A stretch of DNA of 64,000 bases from contig NZ_JAVFJK010000006.1 in NCBI RefSeq assembly GCF_030908215.1, positions 1 through 64,000 of the forward strand. The letters are read 5' to 3'. Below, piece by piece: positions 8,060 to 16,058 of the stretch; position 1 is the first letter of the stretch; every line of letters begins with the position of its first letter. The stretch is from Sinomonas sp. ASV486. Its GTDB lineage: Bacteria; Actinomycetota; Actinomycetes; Actinomycetales; Micrococcaceae. The position numbers and the translations under genes were made by a program. The notes below the pieces were generated by a model, which was not told where the DNA came from, made no database searches, and was given only the letters and a program-made list of their open reading frames with translations.

Positions 8060-8878
8060 TCAGTGCGGCAGCAGGTCGTCGTGCTCAGGGCTGAGCTTCT
8101 TGAGCACCTCGGAATGCAGGATCCCGTTCGTCGCGAGCGCGCTGCCGCCCCAAGGACCGTCCTGGCCATCGAGCGAGGTGAAGCGGCCCCCGGCCTCCGT
8201 GACGATCGGCACGAGCGCGGCCATGTCGTAGAGGGCGAGCTCAGGCTCCGTCGCGATGTCCACCGCACCCTCGGCGACGAGGCAGTAGGACCAGAAGTCG
8301 CCGTAGGCGCGCGTGCGCCAGACATCGTCCGTGAGGCCGAGGAAGCTGTCGAGGCTGCCGCGGTCCTTCCAGCCGGTCAGCGACGAGTAGGACAGGGATG
8401 CGTCCTCGAGCGTGGCCACGTTCGAGACCTTGAGGCGGGTGGCGGAGGCGAGGGAGCGTCCCGTATAGGCGCCGCCGCCCCGGACCGCCCACCAGCGGCG
8501 GTTCAGCGCGGGCGCGCTCACGACGCCCACGACGACCTCGTCCCCGTCCGCGAGGGCGATGAGGGTGGCCCAGACCGGAACGCCGCGGACAAAGTTCTTC
8601 GTGCCGTCGATCGGGTCGATGATCCATCGGCGCGAGCCGTGCCCGGTGGTGCCGAACTCCTCGCCGACCACTGCGTCCCTGGGGCGGGAGCGGGACAGCT
8701 GCCCGCGGATGGACTCCTCAGCGGCGCGGTCGGCGTCGGTGACCGGGGTGAAGTCCGGCTTCGTCTCGACCTTGAGGTCGAGGGCCTTGAACCGCTCCAT
8801 GGTCTGGGCGTCGACGGAGTCCGCCAGCACATGGGCGAGGCGGAGGTCGTCGTTGTACGTCTCGGGCGCAGGGGTCAT
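8060..8878 (-). CDS. hisN: Histidinol-phosphatase, inositol-monophosphatase family
   Basis: This 272-residue enzyme probably dephosphorylates L-histidinol phosphate, the penultimate step of histidine synthesis in actinobacteria. The metal-binding motifs of the inositol monophosphatase fold are clear: GEEFG at 72-76 and [12 protein letters not shown] from 88, plus the C-terminal [17 protein letters not shown]. The hisN assignment rests on family resemblance and on the rsgA/aroA neighbourhood common in Micrococcales. Inositol-1-phosphatase is the alternative. The ATG at 8878 has a -10 box TAGCGT 6 nt upstream and no Shine-Dalgarno site, so the message is probably leaderless and independent of rsgA, which ends 124 bp upstream. 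Confidence 0.82.
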   Translation of the reverse strand: MTPAPETYNDDLRLAHVLADSVDAQTMERFKALDLKVETKPDFTPVTDADRAAEESIRGQLSRSRPRDAVVGEEFGTTGHGSRRWIIDPIDGTKNFVRGVPVWATLIALADGDEVVVGVVSAPALNRRWWAVRGGGAYTGRSLASATRLKVSNVATLEDASLSYSSLTGWKDRGSLDSFLGLTDDVWRTRAYGDFWSYCLVAEGAVDIATEPELALYDMAALVPIVTEAGGRFTSLDGQDGPWGGSALATNGILHSEVLKKLSPEHDDLLPH

Positions 8879-8884
8879 GGGCCC

Positions 8885-8890
8885 ACGCTA
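8885..8890 (-). promoter_or_regulatory. -10 box for leaderless hisN
   Basis: TAGCGT on the minus strand lies exactly 6 nt before the ATG of hisN, with no ribosome binding site between. Confidence 0.5.
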
Positions 8891-9002
8891 TCCCGTACCG
8901 GCGGCCGTGCGGGCGAGGCGCCCCGCGCGAAGCGCTGCTGCAGGTGCAAGCCCAGGGGCCCGGCTCAGCGGCCTCAGCTGCTCGGGCGGGCCACGGGTCC
9001 TG

Positions 9003-10172
9003 CTACGAGCCCAGTTCCTTGGCCTCCTGGGCTTCGTCGCGCGGGTCCGTGCCGAGGAGCCGCCGCAACGACGCGAGGCGGGCAGGGCCGGCGTCGCCCG
9101 CGTTCCCTTCGGCGACCCATGCATCGAGGCCGCAGCCCACCGCGGAGGCCGTGTGCCGGCAGCCGCGCTCGCAGGCATCTATCCCGGGCTCGAGGTCGGG
9201 GAAGGCCTGCAGGATCCGGTCCGGGTCCACGTGGGCGAGGCCGAAGGAGCGGATTCCGGGGGTGTCGATGATCCAGCTCCCGGCGGTCGCGTCGGTGAGG
9301 CGCAGGGCAAGGGCCGAGGAGGACGTGTGCCGCCCGCGGCCCGTGACCGCGTTGACGCCCCCGGTCGCCCGGTCGGCGCCCGTGAGCGCGTTGACCATGG
9401 TGGACTTCCCCACGCCCGAGTGCCCGAGCAGGACCGTGACATGCCCGTCGAGCTGGTCGTGGAGCGCCGCGACCGCCGCGGCGTCGAGCTTCGCCGAGGA
9501 TCCGTCAGCGCCGCGTGCGTCGATGGCGTCCAGCGCGTCAGGGCCGTGAGACCCATCAGGGCCGTCAGCCGTATCGGCGCCGTCTTCATCGGCCAGCGGC
9601 TCCGTCTCGGCGGTCCGGCTCACGACGACGGTCAGCGGCAGCTGCTCATAGTTCGCCAAGAGGCCAGCGGGATCCTTGAGATCGGCCTTGGTCACGAGGA
9701 GGAGGGGCTCGATCCCGGCGTCGTAGGCTGCGACGAGCGCCCGGTCGATGAACCCCGTGCGCGGCTCGGGGTTCGCGGCGGCGACGACGATCACGAGCTG
9801 GTCTGCATTCGCGACGACGACACGCTCGATCGGGTCCGTGTCGTCGGCGCTGCGACGCAGGACGGTCTCCCGCTCTTCGACGCGCACGAGCCGCGCGAGG
9901 GTGTCCGGACGCCCGGTCACGTCCCCGACGAGGCCCACGAAGTCGCCGGGGACCACGGGCATCCGGCGCAGCTCGCGGGCCCGCGCGGCGATGACGAGCC
10001 GCTCGTCGGGGGTGTCCTCGTCCAGGATGGCCCTGTAGCGGCCGCGGTCCACGGTCACGATCCGGCCGATGACGGCGTCGTCGTGGCTGGGACGGTCCTT
10101 CGTGCGGGGACGGGTGCCCCGCTTGTTCGGACGGACCCGGACGTCGCTCTCGTCCCACTCGCGCTGGCCCAT
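9003..10172 (-). CDS. rsgA: Ribosome small-subunit-dependent GTPase A
   Basis: This 389-residue circularly permuted GTPase helps mature the 30S subunit. The order is an N-terminal OB fold (about 33-105), G4 TKAD at 161-164, G1 GHSGVGKS at 250-257, G3 DTPG at 303-306, then a zinc-binding Cys/His cluster (CERGCRHTASAVGCGL). The permuted order is diagnostic. Residues 187-228 form an Asp/Gly/Ala-rich insertion between G4 and G1. The ATG at 10172 is chosen because it follows the aroA stop by one base; a longer open frame upstream lies inside aroA in another frame. Confidence 0.93.
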   Translation of the reverse strand: MGQREWDESDVRVRPNKRGTRPRTKDRPSHDDAVIGRIVTVDRGRYRAILDEDTPDERLVIAARARELRRMPVVPGDFVGLVGDVTGRPDTLARLVRVEERETVLRRSADDTDPIERVVVANADQLVIVVAAANPEPRTGFIDRALVAAYDAGIEPLLLVTKADLKDPAGLLANYEQLPLTVVVSRTAETEPLADEDGADTADGPDGSHGPDALDAIDARGADGSSAKLDAAAVAALHDQLDGHVTVLLGHSGVGKSTMVNALTGADRATGGVNAVTGRGRHTSSSALALRLTDATAGSWIIDTPGIRSFGLAHVDPDRILQAFPDLEPGIDACERGCRHTASAVGCGLDAWVAEGNAGDAGPARLASLRRLLGTDPRDEAQEAKELGS

Positions 10173-10173
10173 G

Positions 10174-11538
10174 CTAGGCGCGGGCCTCCGCATCGGTCCC
10201 GGCGGCGGGATCCGTGTGCTGCGCGAGCATGCGGGACCACATCTGCGGGAAGTCGGGCATCGTCTTGGATGTCGTTGCGATGTCCTCGACCTGGACCCCC
10301 TGCACGACGAGGCCCCAGACGGCGCCCGCGGTGGCCATGCGGTGGTCGGCATAGGAGCGCACGACGGCGCCGTGCAGCTTCGCGGGCCGGATGACGAGGC
10401 CGTCGGTGGTCTCCTCGGCGTCGCCGCCAAGCCGCGTGATCTCGTTCACGAGGGCCGCGAGCCGGTCGGTCTCGTGGCCGCGCAGGTGCGCGATCCCGGT
10501 CAAGTGGGAGGGCGTGTCGGCCAGCGCGCACAGTGCCGCGACGGTCGGCGCGAGCTCGCTCGTGCCGGCAAGGTCGGCGCCCGTGATGCGGTCCCCGCCG
10601 CGGACGGTGAGGGTGCCGCCGTCGAGCGTGACGGACGCGCCGAGCTTCGGCAGGATCTCCCGCCACGCATCGCCCACCTGGGTGGTAGGGGAGGGCCAGT
10701 TGGGGATACGGACCGTTCCTCGCGTTGCGAGGGCCGCTGCGAGGAACGGTCCGGCATTCGAGAGGTCCTGCTCGATCCGCACATCGAACGCGCGGATCGG
10801 CCCGGGCATGACGCGCCATTGATTCGGCACCGAGTCGTCGACCTCAACCCCGACACCGCGCAGCACCTCGACGGTCATGGCGATGTGGTCGAGGCTCGGA
10901 ACCGGCGGCCCGACGTGCTCGAGGTGCAGGCCCTCGGCGAAGCGCGCGCCCGCCAGCAGGAGGGCCGAGACGAACTGGCTCGAGCCGCTCGCATCGACCA
11001 CGATGTGGCCGCCGGCCACCTCACCGGTGCCGTGGACAGTGAAGGGCAGCGACATCGGTTCGGTGCCATCGGGCCCGGAGAGCTTGACTCCGAGGGCCGC
11101 GAGGGCCTCGATCACGGGACCCATGGGGCGGACGCGGGCGTGGGGGTCGCCGTCGAAGGCGATCTCCCCGCGCACGAGGGCCGCGACGGGGGGGACGAAC
11201 CGCATGACCGTGCCGGCGAGTCCGCAGTCCACGGACGCTTTGCCGAGTCCGGGCGCCGCCGAGTCCTCGGCGGTTCCGCGGGTGGGGAGGGGGACGATCT
11301 CGAGGTCGGGCCCGTACTCGCCGTCGCCCTCAACTTCGGTGACGGTCGCGCCCAGAGCCCGCAGCGCGCCTACCATGAGCGCGGAGTCGCGCGAGTGCAG
11401 CGGGGCGCGCAGGCGCGAGGGGCCGTCCGCGAGGGCGGCGAGGACGAGGTAGCGGTTGGTCAGCGACTTGGACCCAGGCACTGTGACCGTGGCGTCCACC
11501 GGCCGCGCCGCGAAGGGCGCGGGCCAAGCAGCGGTCAC
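10174..11538 (-). CDS. aroA: 3-phosphoshikimate 1-carboxyvinyltransferase (EPSP synthase)
   Basis: This 454-residue enzyme transfers the enolpyruvyl group of PEP to shikimate-3-phosphate in aromatic amino acid synthesis. Visible signatures are [21 protein letters not shown] near residue 22, the substrate-binding [26 protein letters not shown], and the C-terminal [12 protein letters not shown] and [10 protein letters not shown] blocks. Length is normal. It starts with GTG, whose last bases overlap the TGA of the upstream DoxX-like gene (GTGA), and is followed after one base by rsgA, forming a tight leftward operon. Confidence 0.95.
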   Translation of the reverse strand: MTAAWPAPFAARPVDATVTVPGSKSLTNRYLVLAALADGPSRLRAPLHSRDSALMVGALRALGATVTEVEGDGEYGPDLEIVPLPTRGTAEDSAAPGLGKASVDCGLAGTVMRFVPPVAALVRGEIAFDGDPHARVRPMGPVIEALAALGVKLSGPDGTEPMSLPFTVHGTGEVAGGHIVVDASGSSQFVSALLLAGARFAEGLHLEHVGPPVPSLDHIAMTVEVLRGVGVEVDDSVPNQWRVMPGPIRAFDVRIEQDLSNAGPFLAAALATRGTVRIPNWPSPTTQVGDAWREILPKLGASVTLDGGTLTVRGGDRITGADLAGTSELAPTVAALCALADTPSHLTGIAHLRGHETDRLAALVNEITRLGGDAEETTDGLVIRPAKLHGAVVRSYADHRMATAGAVWGLVVQGVQVEDIATTSKTMPDFPQMWSRMLAQHTDPAAGTDAEARA

Positions 11539-12146
11539 GCGAAGACGTCCGAGGCCGTGCTGGCCACGTCATGCGCGGCCGAGCGCACGGTGTGCTCGGC
11601 ACGGTGCGCTGCACTCTGGACGGCCTTCTGGGTCTTCCGCGCGGTCTTCTGGACTGTCTTCTGGGTTGCCTTCTCGACATCCGCAAGCTGGCGCCGCCCG
11701 GCCTTCGCCGTGTCCGCGGCGAGATGCTGCGCGCGCCACGCGAGAGAGGGCGCCCCGTTCGTGTCGACGCTCGCGAGGAGCACACCGCCGAGGAGGGAGA
11801 GGTTCTTGAGGAGGCCGGACCGGCGCGCACCGCGTCCTGCGGCGGTGCTGATGTCCGCGCTGCGCCACTCGACGAACGCGTTCAGCGCGCTGGTGATCGC
11901 GAGCACCGAGGCGGACAGCCGTGGGGCCTTCCCGAGCGCGAAGAGCACGCCGGCCCCGAGCTGCGAGGCACCCACGGCCCGGGCGAGGACCTTCTCGTCG
12001 ACTCGGATCGGAAGGGCATCGGCGGCCCGACGGAGAACAGGGGAGAGCTGCTCTGCCGTGTCGTCCGCGTTCTTCAGCTTTCCCGCGCCGGCAACGATGA
12101 ACGACGAGCCGAGGAGCGGGCGGGCGAGGATTCGGACTGCGGACAT
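11535..12146 (-). CDS. DoxX-family membrane protein with lysine/alanine-rich tail
   Basis: The protein has 203 residues. The first 130 form four hydrophobic segments with the DoxX-type opening [22 protein letters not shown]. The last 60 residues are unlike the family: an amphipathic, Ala/Lys/Gln-rich run ([20 protein letters not shown] and onward) that looks like a long helix or coiled coil. The ATG at 12146 has AGGAGG 4 nt upstream; in-frame extensions further upstream would overlap the sigma-factor promoter and are rejected. The stop overlaps the aroA start. The role is unknown; DoxX proteins have been linked to redox and stress membrane complexes. Confidence 0.78.
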   Translation of the reverse strand: MSAVRILARPLLGSSFIVAGAGKLKNADDTAEQLSPVLRRAADALPIRVDEKVLARAVGASQLGAGVLFALGKAPRLSASVLAITSALNAFVEWRSADISTAAGRGARRSGLLKNLSLLGGVLLASVDTNGAPSLAWRAQHLAADTAKAGRRQLADVEKATQKTVQKTARKTQKAVQSAAHRAEHTVRSAAHDVASTASDVFA

Positions 12147-12203
12147 ATGGCCTCCTGAGACGTGGATGGGCGGGTTCCGACGGGTCCCAGTCTCGCACCT
12201 TTG

Positions 12204-12231
12204 GGGAATATTTTCCTTCCATCGCCGCGTT
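12204..12231 (+). promoter_or_regulatory. Candidate SigH/SigR-type autoregulatory promoter
   Basis: GGGAAT at 12204-12209 and GTT at 12229-12231 (19 nt apart) resemble the GGAAT-N18-GTT consensus of SigR/SigH disulfide-stress promoters. It lies 155 bp upstream of the sigma gene and reads toward it. A second, housekeeping-like -10 TAGACT (12372-12377) is 8 nt before the ATG. Confidence 0.55.
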
Positions 12232-12385
12232 GTGGCTGGTGTCTCCACGTTGGGTCGGGACAGCCGACGAGCCGTGTGGACTGACGTGATGCACGCGACT
12301 AAGAGGAAGGAACCGGGTGCTGGTCCTTGATCGTGCCGTTGGCATCGCGGAGCGCGCGGCGGCCGCGCCAGTAGACTGGGCGGCA

Positions 12386-13063
12386 ATGAGCACTGCTGAG
12401 CCCCGCGAACGCCAGGTCCCGGACAACAGCCGGGAGGAGTCTCCCGTGCGCGACATCGCGTCCGAGACCGATGACGAGCGGCGTGAGCGCTTCGAGCGGG
12501 ACGCAATGCAGTACGTTGACCAGCTCTACTCGGCGGCTATGCGTATGGCGCGCAATCCCGCGGACGCCGAGGACCTCGTGCAGGAGGCCTACGCAAAGGC
12601 CTTCGCGGCGTTCCACCAGTACAAGCCGGGGACCAACCTCAAGGCCTGGCTCTACCGGATCCTCACGAACACGTACATCAATCTCTACAGGAAGCGGCAG
12701 CGGGAGCCCCAGCAGGCCCAGACGGACACCGTCGAGGACTGGCAGCTCGCGCGGGCCGAGTCGCACACCTCGTCGGGGCTGCGCTCCGCCGAGGCGGAGG
12801 CCCTCGACCACCTTCCGGACTCCGACGTCAAGGACGCCCTCCAATCGATTCCCGAGGAGTTCCGCCTCGCGGTGTACTTCGCGGATGTGGAGGGCTTCGC
12901 CTACAAGGAGATCTCGGACATCATGAACACACCGATCGGCACGGTCATGAGCCGACTGCATCGCGGACGCAAAATGCTCCGTGACCGTCTTGCCGACTAC
13001 GCCGCAGAGCGCGGATTCGCTGGTGCCCGCACTGCGGCAGCGTCACAGGAGAAGGAAAAATGA
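12386..13063 (+). CDS. sigH: ECF sigma factor, SigH/SigR (oxidative/disulfide stress) type
   Basis: This 225-residue ECF sigma factor has region 2 (about 45-115, with [31 protein letters not shown]) and region 4 (about 150-205, with [35 protein letters not shown]). The sequence and the RsrA-type anti-sigma gene directly downstream, overlapping by 4 bp (ATGA), place it in the SigR/SigH group controlling thiol homeostasis. Start ATG 12386 has TAGACT 8 nt upstream. An upstream in-frame start at 12317 is considered less likely because its first residues are not family-like. Autoregulation is suggested by the GGGAAT/GTT promoter. Confidence 0.92.
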   Translation: MSTAEPRERQVPDNSREESPVRDIASETDDERRERFERDAMQYVDQLYSAAMRMARNPADAEDLVQEAYAKAFAAFHQYKPGTNLKAWLYRILTNTYINLYRKRQREPQQAQTDTVEDWQLARAESHTSSGLRSAEAEALDHLPDSDVKDALQSIPEEFRLAVYFADVEGFAYKEISDIMNTPIGTVMSRLHRGRKMLRDRLADYAAERGFAGARTAAASQEKEK

Positions 13064-13317
13064 GCGATTGCCAGGGCCTGGGCGACTGTGACGACAGCCG
13101 CCTCCACCGGTTGTACGAGTACCTGGACGGGGCGCTGCCCGCGCACGAGGTCGCTGAGATCCGGACGCATCTCGAGTCCTGCTCGGACTGCCTCAGCGAG
13201 CACGATCTCGAGTGCATGATCCGCTCCGCCATGAAGCGGAGCTGCCATGAGCAGGCTCCAGCGTCCCTCAAGGATTCCATCCTGACCAAGATCCACACGG
13301 CGCGCAGCGAGGCCTGA
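13060..13317 (+). CDS. rsrA: RsrA/RshA-type zinc anti-sigma factor
   Basis: This 85-residue cytoplasmic redox-sensitive anti-sigma factor holds SigH inactive until disulfide stress releases zinc. The ligands of Streptomyces RsrA are matched by C10, H37, C41 and C44 ([10 protein letters not shown]). Additional cysteines at 4, 52 and 62 are present. Its length is normal for the mycothiol-system anti-sigma family. Overlap with sigH (ATGA) gives coupled translation, and a strong hairpin follows the stop. Confidence 0.92.
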   Translation: MSDCQGLGDCDDSRLHRLYEYLDGALPAHEVAEIRTHLESCSDCLSEHDLECMIRSAMKRSCHEQAPASLKDSILTKIHTARSEA

Positions 13318-13361
13318 CCCGCCTCACGGCTGGGTACTGGACAGCGTCAGGCCCGACGAAG

Positions 13362-13393
13362 CGAGGCCCCGGACCATCAGGTCCGGGGCCTCG
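13362..13393. terminator. Bidirectional hairpin between rsrA and bL37
   Basis: A 14-bp perfect GC-rich stem (CGAGGCCCCGGACC and its complement, loop ATCA) lies 44 bp after the rsrA stop and 30 bp after the convergent bL37 stop. There is no T-run, which is usual in this GC range. Confidence 0.65.
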
Positions 13394-13423
13394 TCACGTT
13401 CCGCATAGCGGACCAGGCTGCGC

Positions 13424-13498
13424 TCAGGTGTTGGGGCGCTTGCCGTGGTTCGCGCCGCCGCGCTTGCGGTCACGGCGCTTGCGTGCACGCTTGCTCAT
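13424..13498 (-). CDS. Small ribosomal-associated protein bL37 (24 residues)
   Basis: The 24-codon frame translates as MSKRARKRRDRKRGGANHGK followed by RPNT. This is the very basic actinobacterial protein with an AURKAIP1/COX24-like motif that was found as bL37 on the mycobacterial 50S subunit. A clear AGGAGG lies about 7 nt upstream of the ATG. The identity rests on my memory of that family (MSKRxRKRRDRKRxxANHGKRP) and looks strong despite the length. It is transcribed leftward, convergent with rsrA. Confidence 0.88.
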   Translation of the reverse strand: MSKRARKRRDRKRGGANHGKRPNT

Positions 13499-13582
13499 GG
13501 CTGGCCTCCTTCTCTTGACTTCACTGATGGCCCCGGAACTTCCCCGGAACCGGACGAGTGGCCCAGAAGGCCATCGTCAAGT

Positions 13583-14308
13583 CTAGCGGATCGGGCCCCG
13601 GAGTGCCGTCCGGATGGCCGTCCGGGTGGCGTCGAGCGACTGGCGGAGTGCCTCGAGCGTCACATCCGTCATGGTGTGGGCTGCCGCAAACTCGCGCAGC
13701 TCGAGCCGCATGTCGTCTCGGAACCCGCGGATGAGCATCTCGGCCTCGGCCAGGGCACCGCGGTTGTCGCGGAGTGACTCGGCCCGGCCGCGCGGTGTGG
13801 GGGCGTTCGGCGAGCTCGCGGCCGGTTCGCCCGATGGGCCGCTCTCGGGGCGTCCCGCTGCTTCTGACTGCGTGCCCCCTGCGGACGACGGCGCGCCTCC
13901 GGCCTGCTTGGCGGCCTGCCGGGCCGTCTCGGCCGTGGCAGCGAGGTCGGCGCGCAGTCCGCGCATGCTCGACCTCAGCTCGTCACGTAGGGTGTCCGCC
14001 AGCCGTCGCACCGATGCTGAGATGTCCTGTTCGACGTCCTCGAGCTCCCCGCGCCGGTCCTCGACCTCCGCGCGCCCGGCGTCCGTGATCGAGTACACGG
14101 TGCGCCGCCCGTCCTGGGAGGTGGCCACGAGACCCTCCTCCTCGAGCTTGCCGAGCCTCGGGTACACCGTCCCGGCGCTGGGCGAGTACGTGCCGCCGAA
14201 CCGGTCGCCCAAGGCCTTGATGAGCTCGTAGCCGTGCTTGGGTCCGTCCTCAAGCAGGGCCAGGAGGTACAGCCGCAGGGCGCCATGGGCGAAGACCGGT
14301 GGCGTCAT
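13583..14308 (-). CDS. PadR-family transcriptional regulator
   Basis: This 241-residue regulator has the N-terminal PadR winged helix: residues 8-80 include ALRLYLLALLEDGPKHGYEL, GTVYPRLGKLEEEGLVATSQ and GRRTVYSITDAGRAE. A coiled-coil-like middle and a low-complexity Ser/Pro/Gly linker (about 140-175) follow, then a second helical segment. It overlaps the upstream DUF4097 gene by 4 bp (ATGA), so the two are one operon. It probably represses that operon by binding the two GATATATC palindromes upstream, as PadR proteins encoded beside membrane or envelope genes commonly do (inference). Confidence 0.88.
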   Translation of the reverse strand: MTPPVFAHGALRLYLLALLEDGPKHGYELIKALGDRFGGTYSPSAGTVYPRLGKLEEEGLVATSQDGRRTVYSITDAGRAEVEDRRGELEDVEQDISASVRRLADTLRDELRSSMRGLRADLAATAETARQAAKQAGGAPSSAGGTQSEAAGRPESGPSGEPAASSPNAPTPRGRAESLRDNRGALAEAEMLIRGFRDDMRLELREFAAAHTMTDVTLEALRQSLDATRTAIRTALRGPIR

Positions 14309-15138
14309 GAGTGCTCGCCCTCGGGCTGCTGCGCCGGGGCTGGCGCATGGACCACGGAGATGTCCCCCGACACGGACTTCGCACGGACGGCAGTGCGGCG
14401 GTCCGCTGGGCCCAGAGTGGCGGACACCTTTCCGCCCGAGGTGCGCAGGCGGTCGTCGTCGACCACGACATGGCCCGACACCATGCTCGCGGAGAGGTCC
14501 ACGCCGGTATCGTGCGGGACGCGGACGGTGAGGTCCCCGCTCATCGTGCTCACCGCGAGCGTCCGGCAGAATCCGCTCAGGTCGAACGAGAGCCCGCCGG
14601 AGACCGAGGTGGCCCGGACATCGGTCAGCGCGCCCGAGGCGGTGATCTCGCCCGAGACCGTCTTGGCCGTGAGGACGCCCGAGTGGGCGCGGGCGATGAT
14701 GTCGCCCGAGACGGTGTTGAGGTGCATCTCGCCGTCTGTGTCGTCCGCGAGGAGGGACCCGGACACGGTGTTGAGCCGCGTGGTGGGTCCGGCGCCGGCC
14801 ACAAAGCCCTCGCCGGTGACCGTGGCGATCTCGATGATGGTGCCGCGCGGCACCGCGATGCTCACGATGGCCGAGTTCATGCTGCTGCCGCCCACGGTGT
14901 TGAGGAGGCTCTTGAGCCAGCCCTGCGGGCCCTCCTCGCGATGGCGGACCTCAAGACGACCGTCGATGAGGGAAACGGTCAGCGGTTCCCCCTTCACCTC
15001 GGACACCTCGATACGGGCGCCCGGGCCGTCCCGGACGATGACGTCCAGCCGCCCGTCGACGATTCCGGCGCGCAGCGAGTCCACGGACTCGATGTCGATG
15101 GTCTGCGGTCCCGTCACGGACCAGGTTTCCGGTTCCAT
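14305..15138 (-). CDS. DUF4097-family beta-strand repeat protein
   Basis: The 277-residue protein is built from short beta-strand repeats of the form TVSGxxxA (NTVSGSLLADDTDG, NTVSGDIIARAHSG, KTVSGEITASGALTD, TSVSGGLSFDLSG, STMSGDLTVRV, SMVSGHVVVDDD). This is the pattern of DUF4097 beta-helix-like adhesin or polymer-forming domains. No signal peptide or membrane segment is evident. The ATG at 15138 has GGAGGGG 3-6 nt upstream. It is the first gene of the padR operon and sits just downstream of the twin operators. The function is unknown; partners of PadR regulators often respond to envelope stress. Confidence 0.82.
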   Translation of the reverse strand: MEPETWSVTGPQTIDIESVDSLRAGIVDGRLDVIVRDGPGARIEVSEVKGEPLTVSLIDGRLEVRHREEGPQGWLKSLLNTVGGSSMNSAIVSIAVPRGTIIEIATVTGEGFVAGAGPTTRLNTVSGSLLADDTDGEMHLNTVSGDIIARAHSGVLTAKTVSGEITASGALTDVRATSVSGGLSFDLSGFCRTLAVSTMSGDLTVRVPHDTGVDLSASMVSGHVVVDDDRLRTSGGKVSATLGPADRRTAVRAKSVSGDISVVHAPAPAQQPEGEHS

Positions 15139-15156
15139 GTCCCCTCCTGGGATTAG

Positions 15157-15195
15157 ACGCGATATATCGCGTATTAGGAACAAGATATATCGTGT
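15157..15195. promoter_or_regulatory. Twin palindromic operators ahead of DUF4097-padR
   Basis: Two 16-bp sites share the core GATATATC. ACGCGATATATCGCGT (15157-15172) is a perfect palindrome and ACAAGATATATCGTGT (15180-15195) is near-perfect. Their centres are 23 bp apart, about two helical turns, so two dimers would sit on the same DNA face. They lie 19-57 bp upstream of the DUF4097 start, where the promoter must be. They are probably the PadR binding sites. Confidence 0.7.
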
Positions 15196-15288
15196 CTGGG
15201 GACATGGCAAGGGCCGCGGTGACAGAACACCGCGGCCCTGGGAGAGCGCTGGATCTGGGGCCACCATCTGGAGCCCAGGAGCGCGGGG

Positions 15289-15891
15289 CTACTGGGGCTG
15301 GGGAAGCCGGAGCCAGGGGAACCATCCGCGGTGCAGGACGAGCCACGCGATGAGCCCGTAGCCAGCCTGCCCGGGGGTGCCGGCATTGGCCGCGAGGTCC
15401 CCGCGCCACTGCTCATGGTTCAGCAGCGGCGAGAAGGTGTCGACGTAGTAGTAGTTCCTGCGGGTCGTGACATCTGCGAACGCGGTATTGAGCTCTGCGA
15501 GGCGACGGTTCTGCGACGGATCCAGCGTAGGCGGGGGGCCGACCACGAACACCTCCGCGCTGTTCTGCTGGGCGGAATCGAGGATGTTGGCCACGTTGAG
15601 GCGGCTGCGTGCAGGGGAGAGGCCGAACTCGATGTCGCGTCCGGAGAGCCCGATCACGAGGCGGTTCTCATACCCCGCGCCGAAGCGTCGCATGACCTCG
15701 TTCTCCCAGCGCACCGCCAGGGTCTCGGTGCCCTCCTCCGGCGCGGCGAGCACGTAGGACTCCAGGACGAGCTCCTCACGCGGAGTCCGCGCCAGGACGC
15801 GGCCGAGCCAGCCGAGGGCCCGTGGATCCCCGTTGCCGGCCAGCAGCTCGTCGCCGATCGCTGCAATGCGCAGCTTCCTCTCGTGGGCCAT
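15289..15891 (-). CDS. SGNH/GDSL-like hydrolase
   Basis: The protein has 200 residues. The opening IAAIGDELLAGNGDPRALGW resembles block I of SGNH esterases, with GDE in place of GDS. If that alignment holds, the usual serine nucleophile is replaced by glutamate. A block III-like RLVIGLSGRDI and a C-terminal DTFSPLLNHEQW segment are also visible. It is predicted cytosolic, since there is no signal peptide. The start at 15891 has GGGGAG 6 nt upstream; an ATG 15 bp earlier lacks one. Possible loss of the nucleophile means a non-hydrolytic role should be considered. Confidence 0.68.
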   Translation of the reverse strand: MAHERKLRIAAIGDELLAGNGDPRALGWLGRVLARTPREELVLESYVLAAPEEGTETLAVRWENEVMRRFGAGYENRLVIGLSGRDIEFGLSPARSRLNVANILDSAQQNSAEVFVVGPPPTLDPSQNRRLAELNTAFADVTTRRNYYYVDTFSPLLNHEQWRGDLAANAGTPGQAGYGLIAWLVLHRGWFPWLRLPQPQ

Positions 15892-16002
15892 CCACACTCC
15901 CCTCATCGTGGGGGCCAGCTTGCCCCGTCCTCGCCTTCACGAGTCTAGCGAAGCCGCCAGTGCGCTCCGGGGATTGAGGTCTATCGGGGCGAGCACAGCA
16001 AG

Positions 16003-16034
16003 GGCGGTCGGCCCCCTCGAGGGGACCGACCGCC
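16003..16034. terminator. Terminator hairpin after kgd
   Basis: GGCGGTCGG (16003-16011) pairs with CCGACCGCC (16026-16034), and the stem continues through CCCCTCGAGGGG-like inner pairing. It lies 25 bp beyond the kgd stop on the kgd-transcribed strand. Confidence 0.65.
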
Positions 16035-16058
16035 GTCGTGCGCTGTCAGTGCTGGCGC

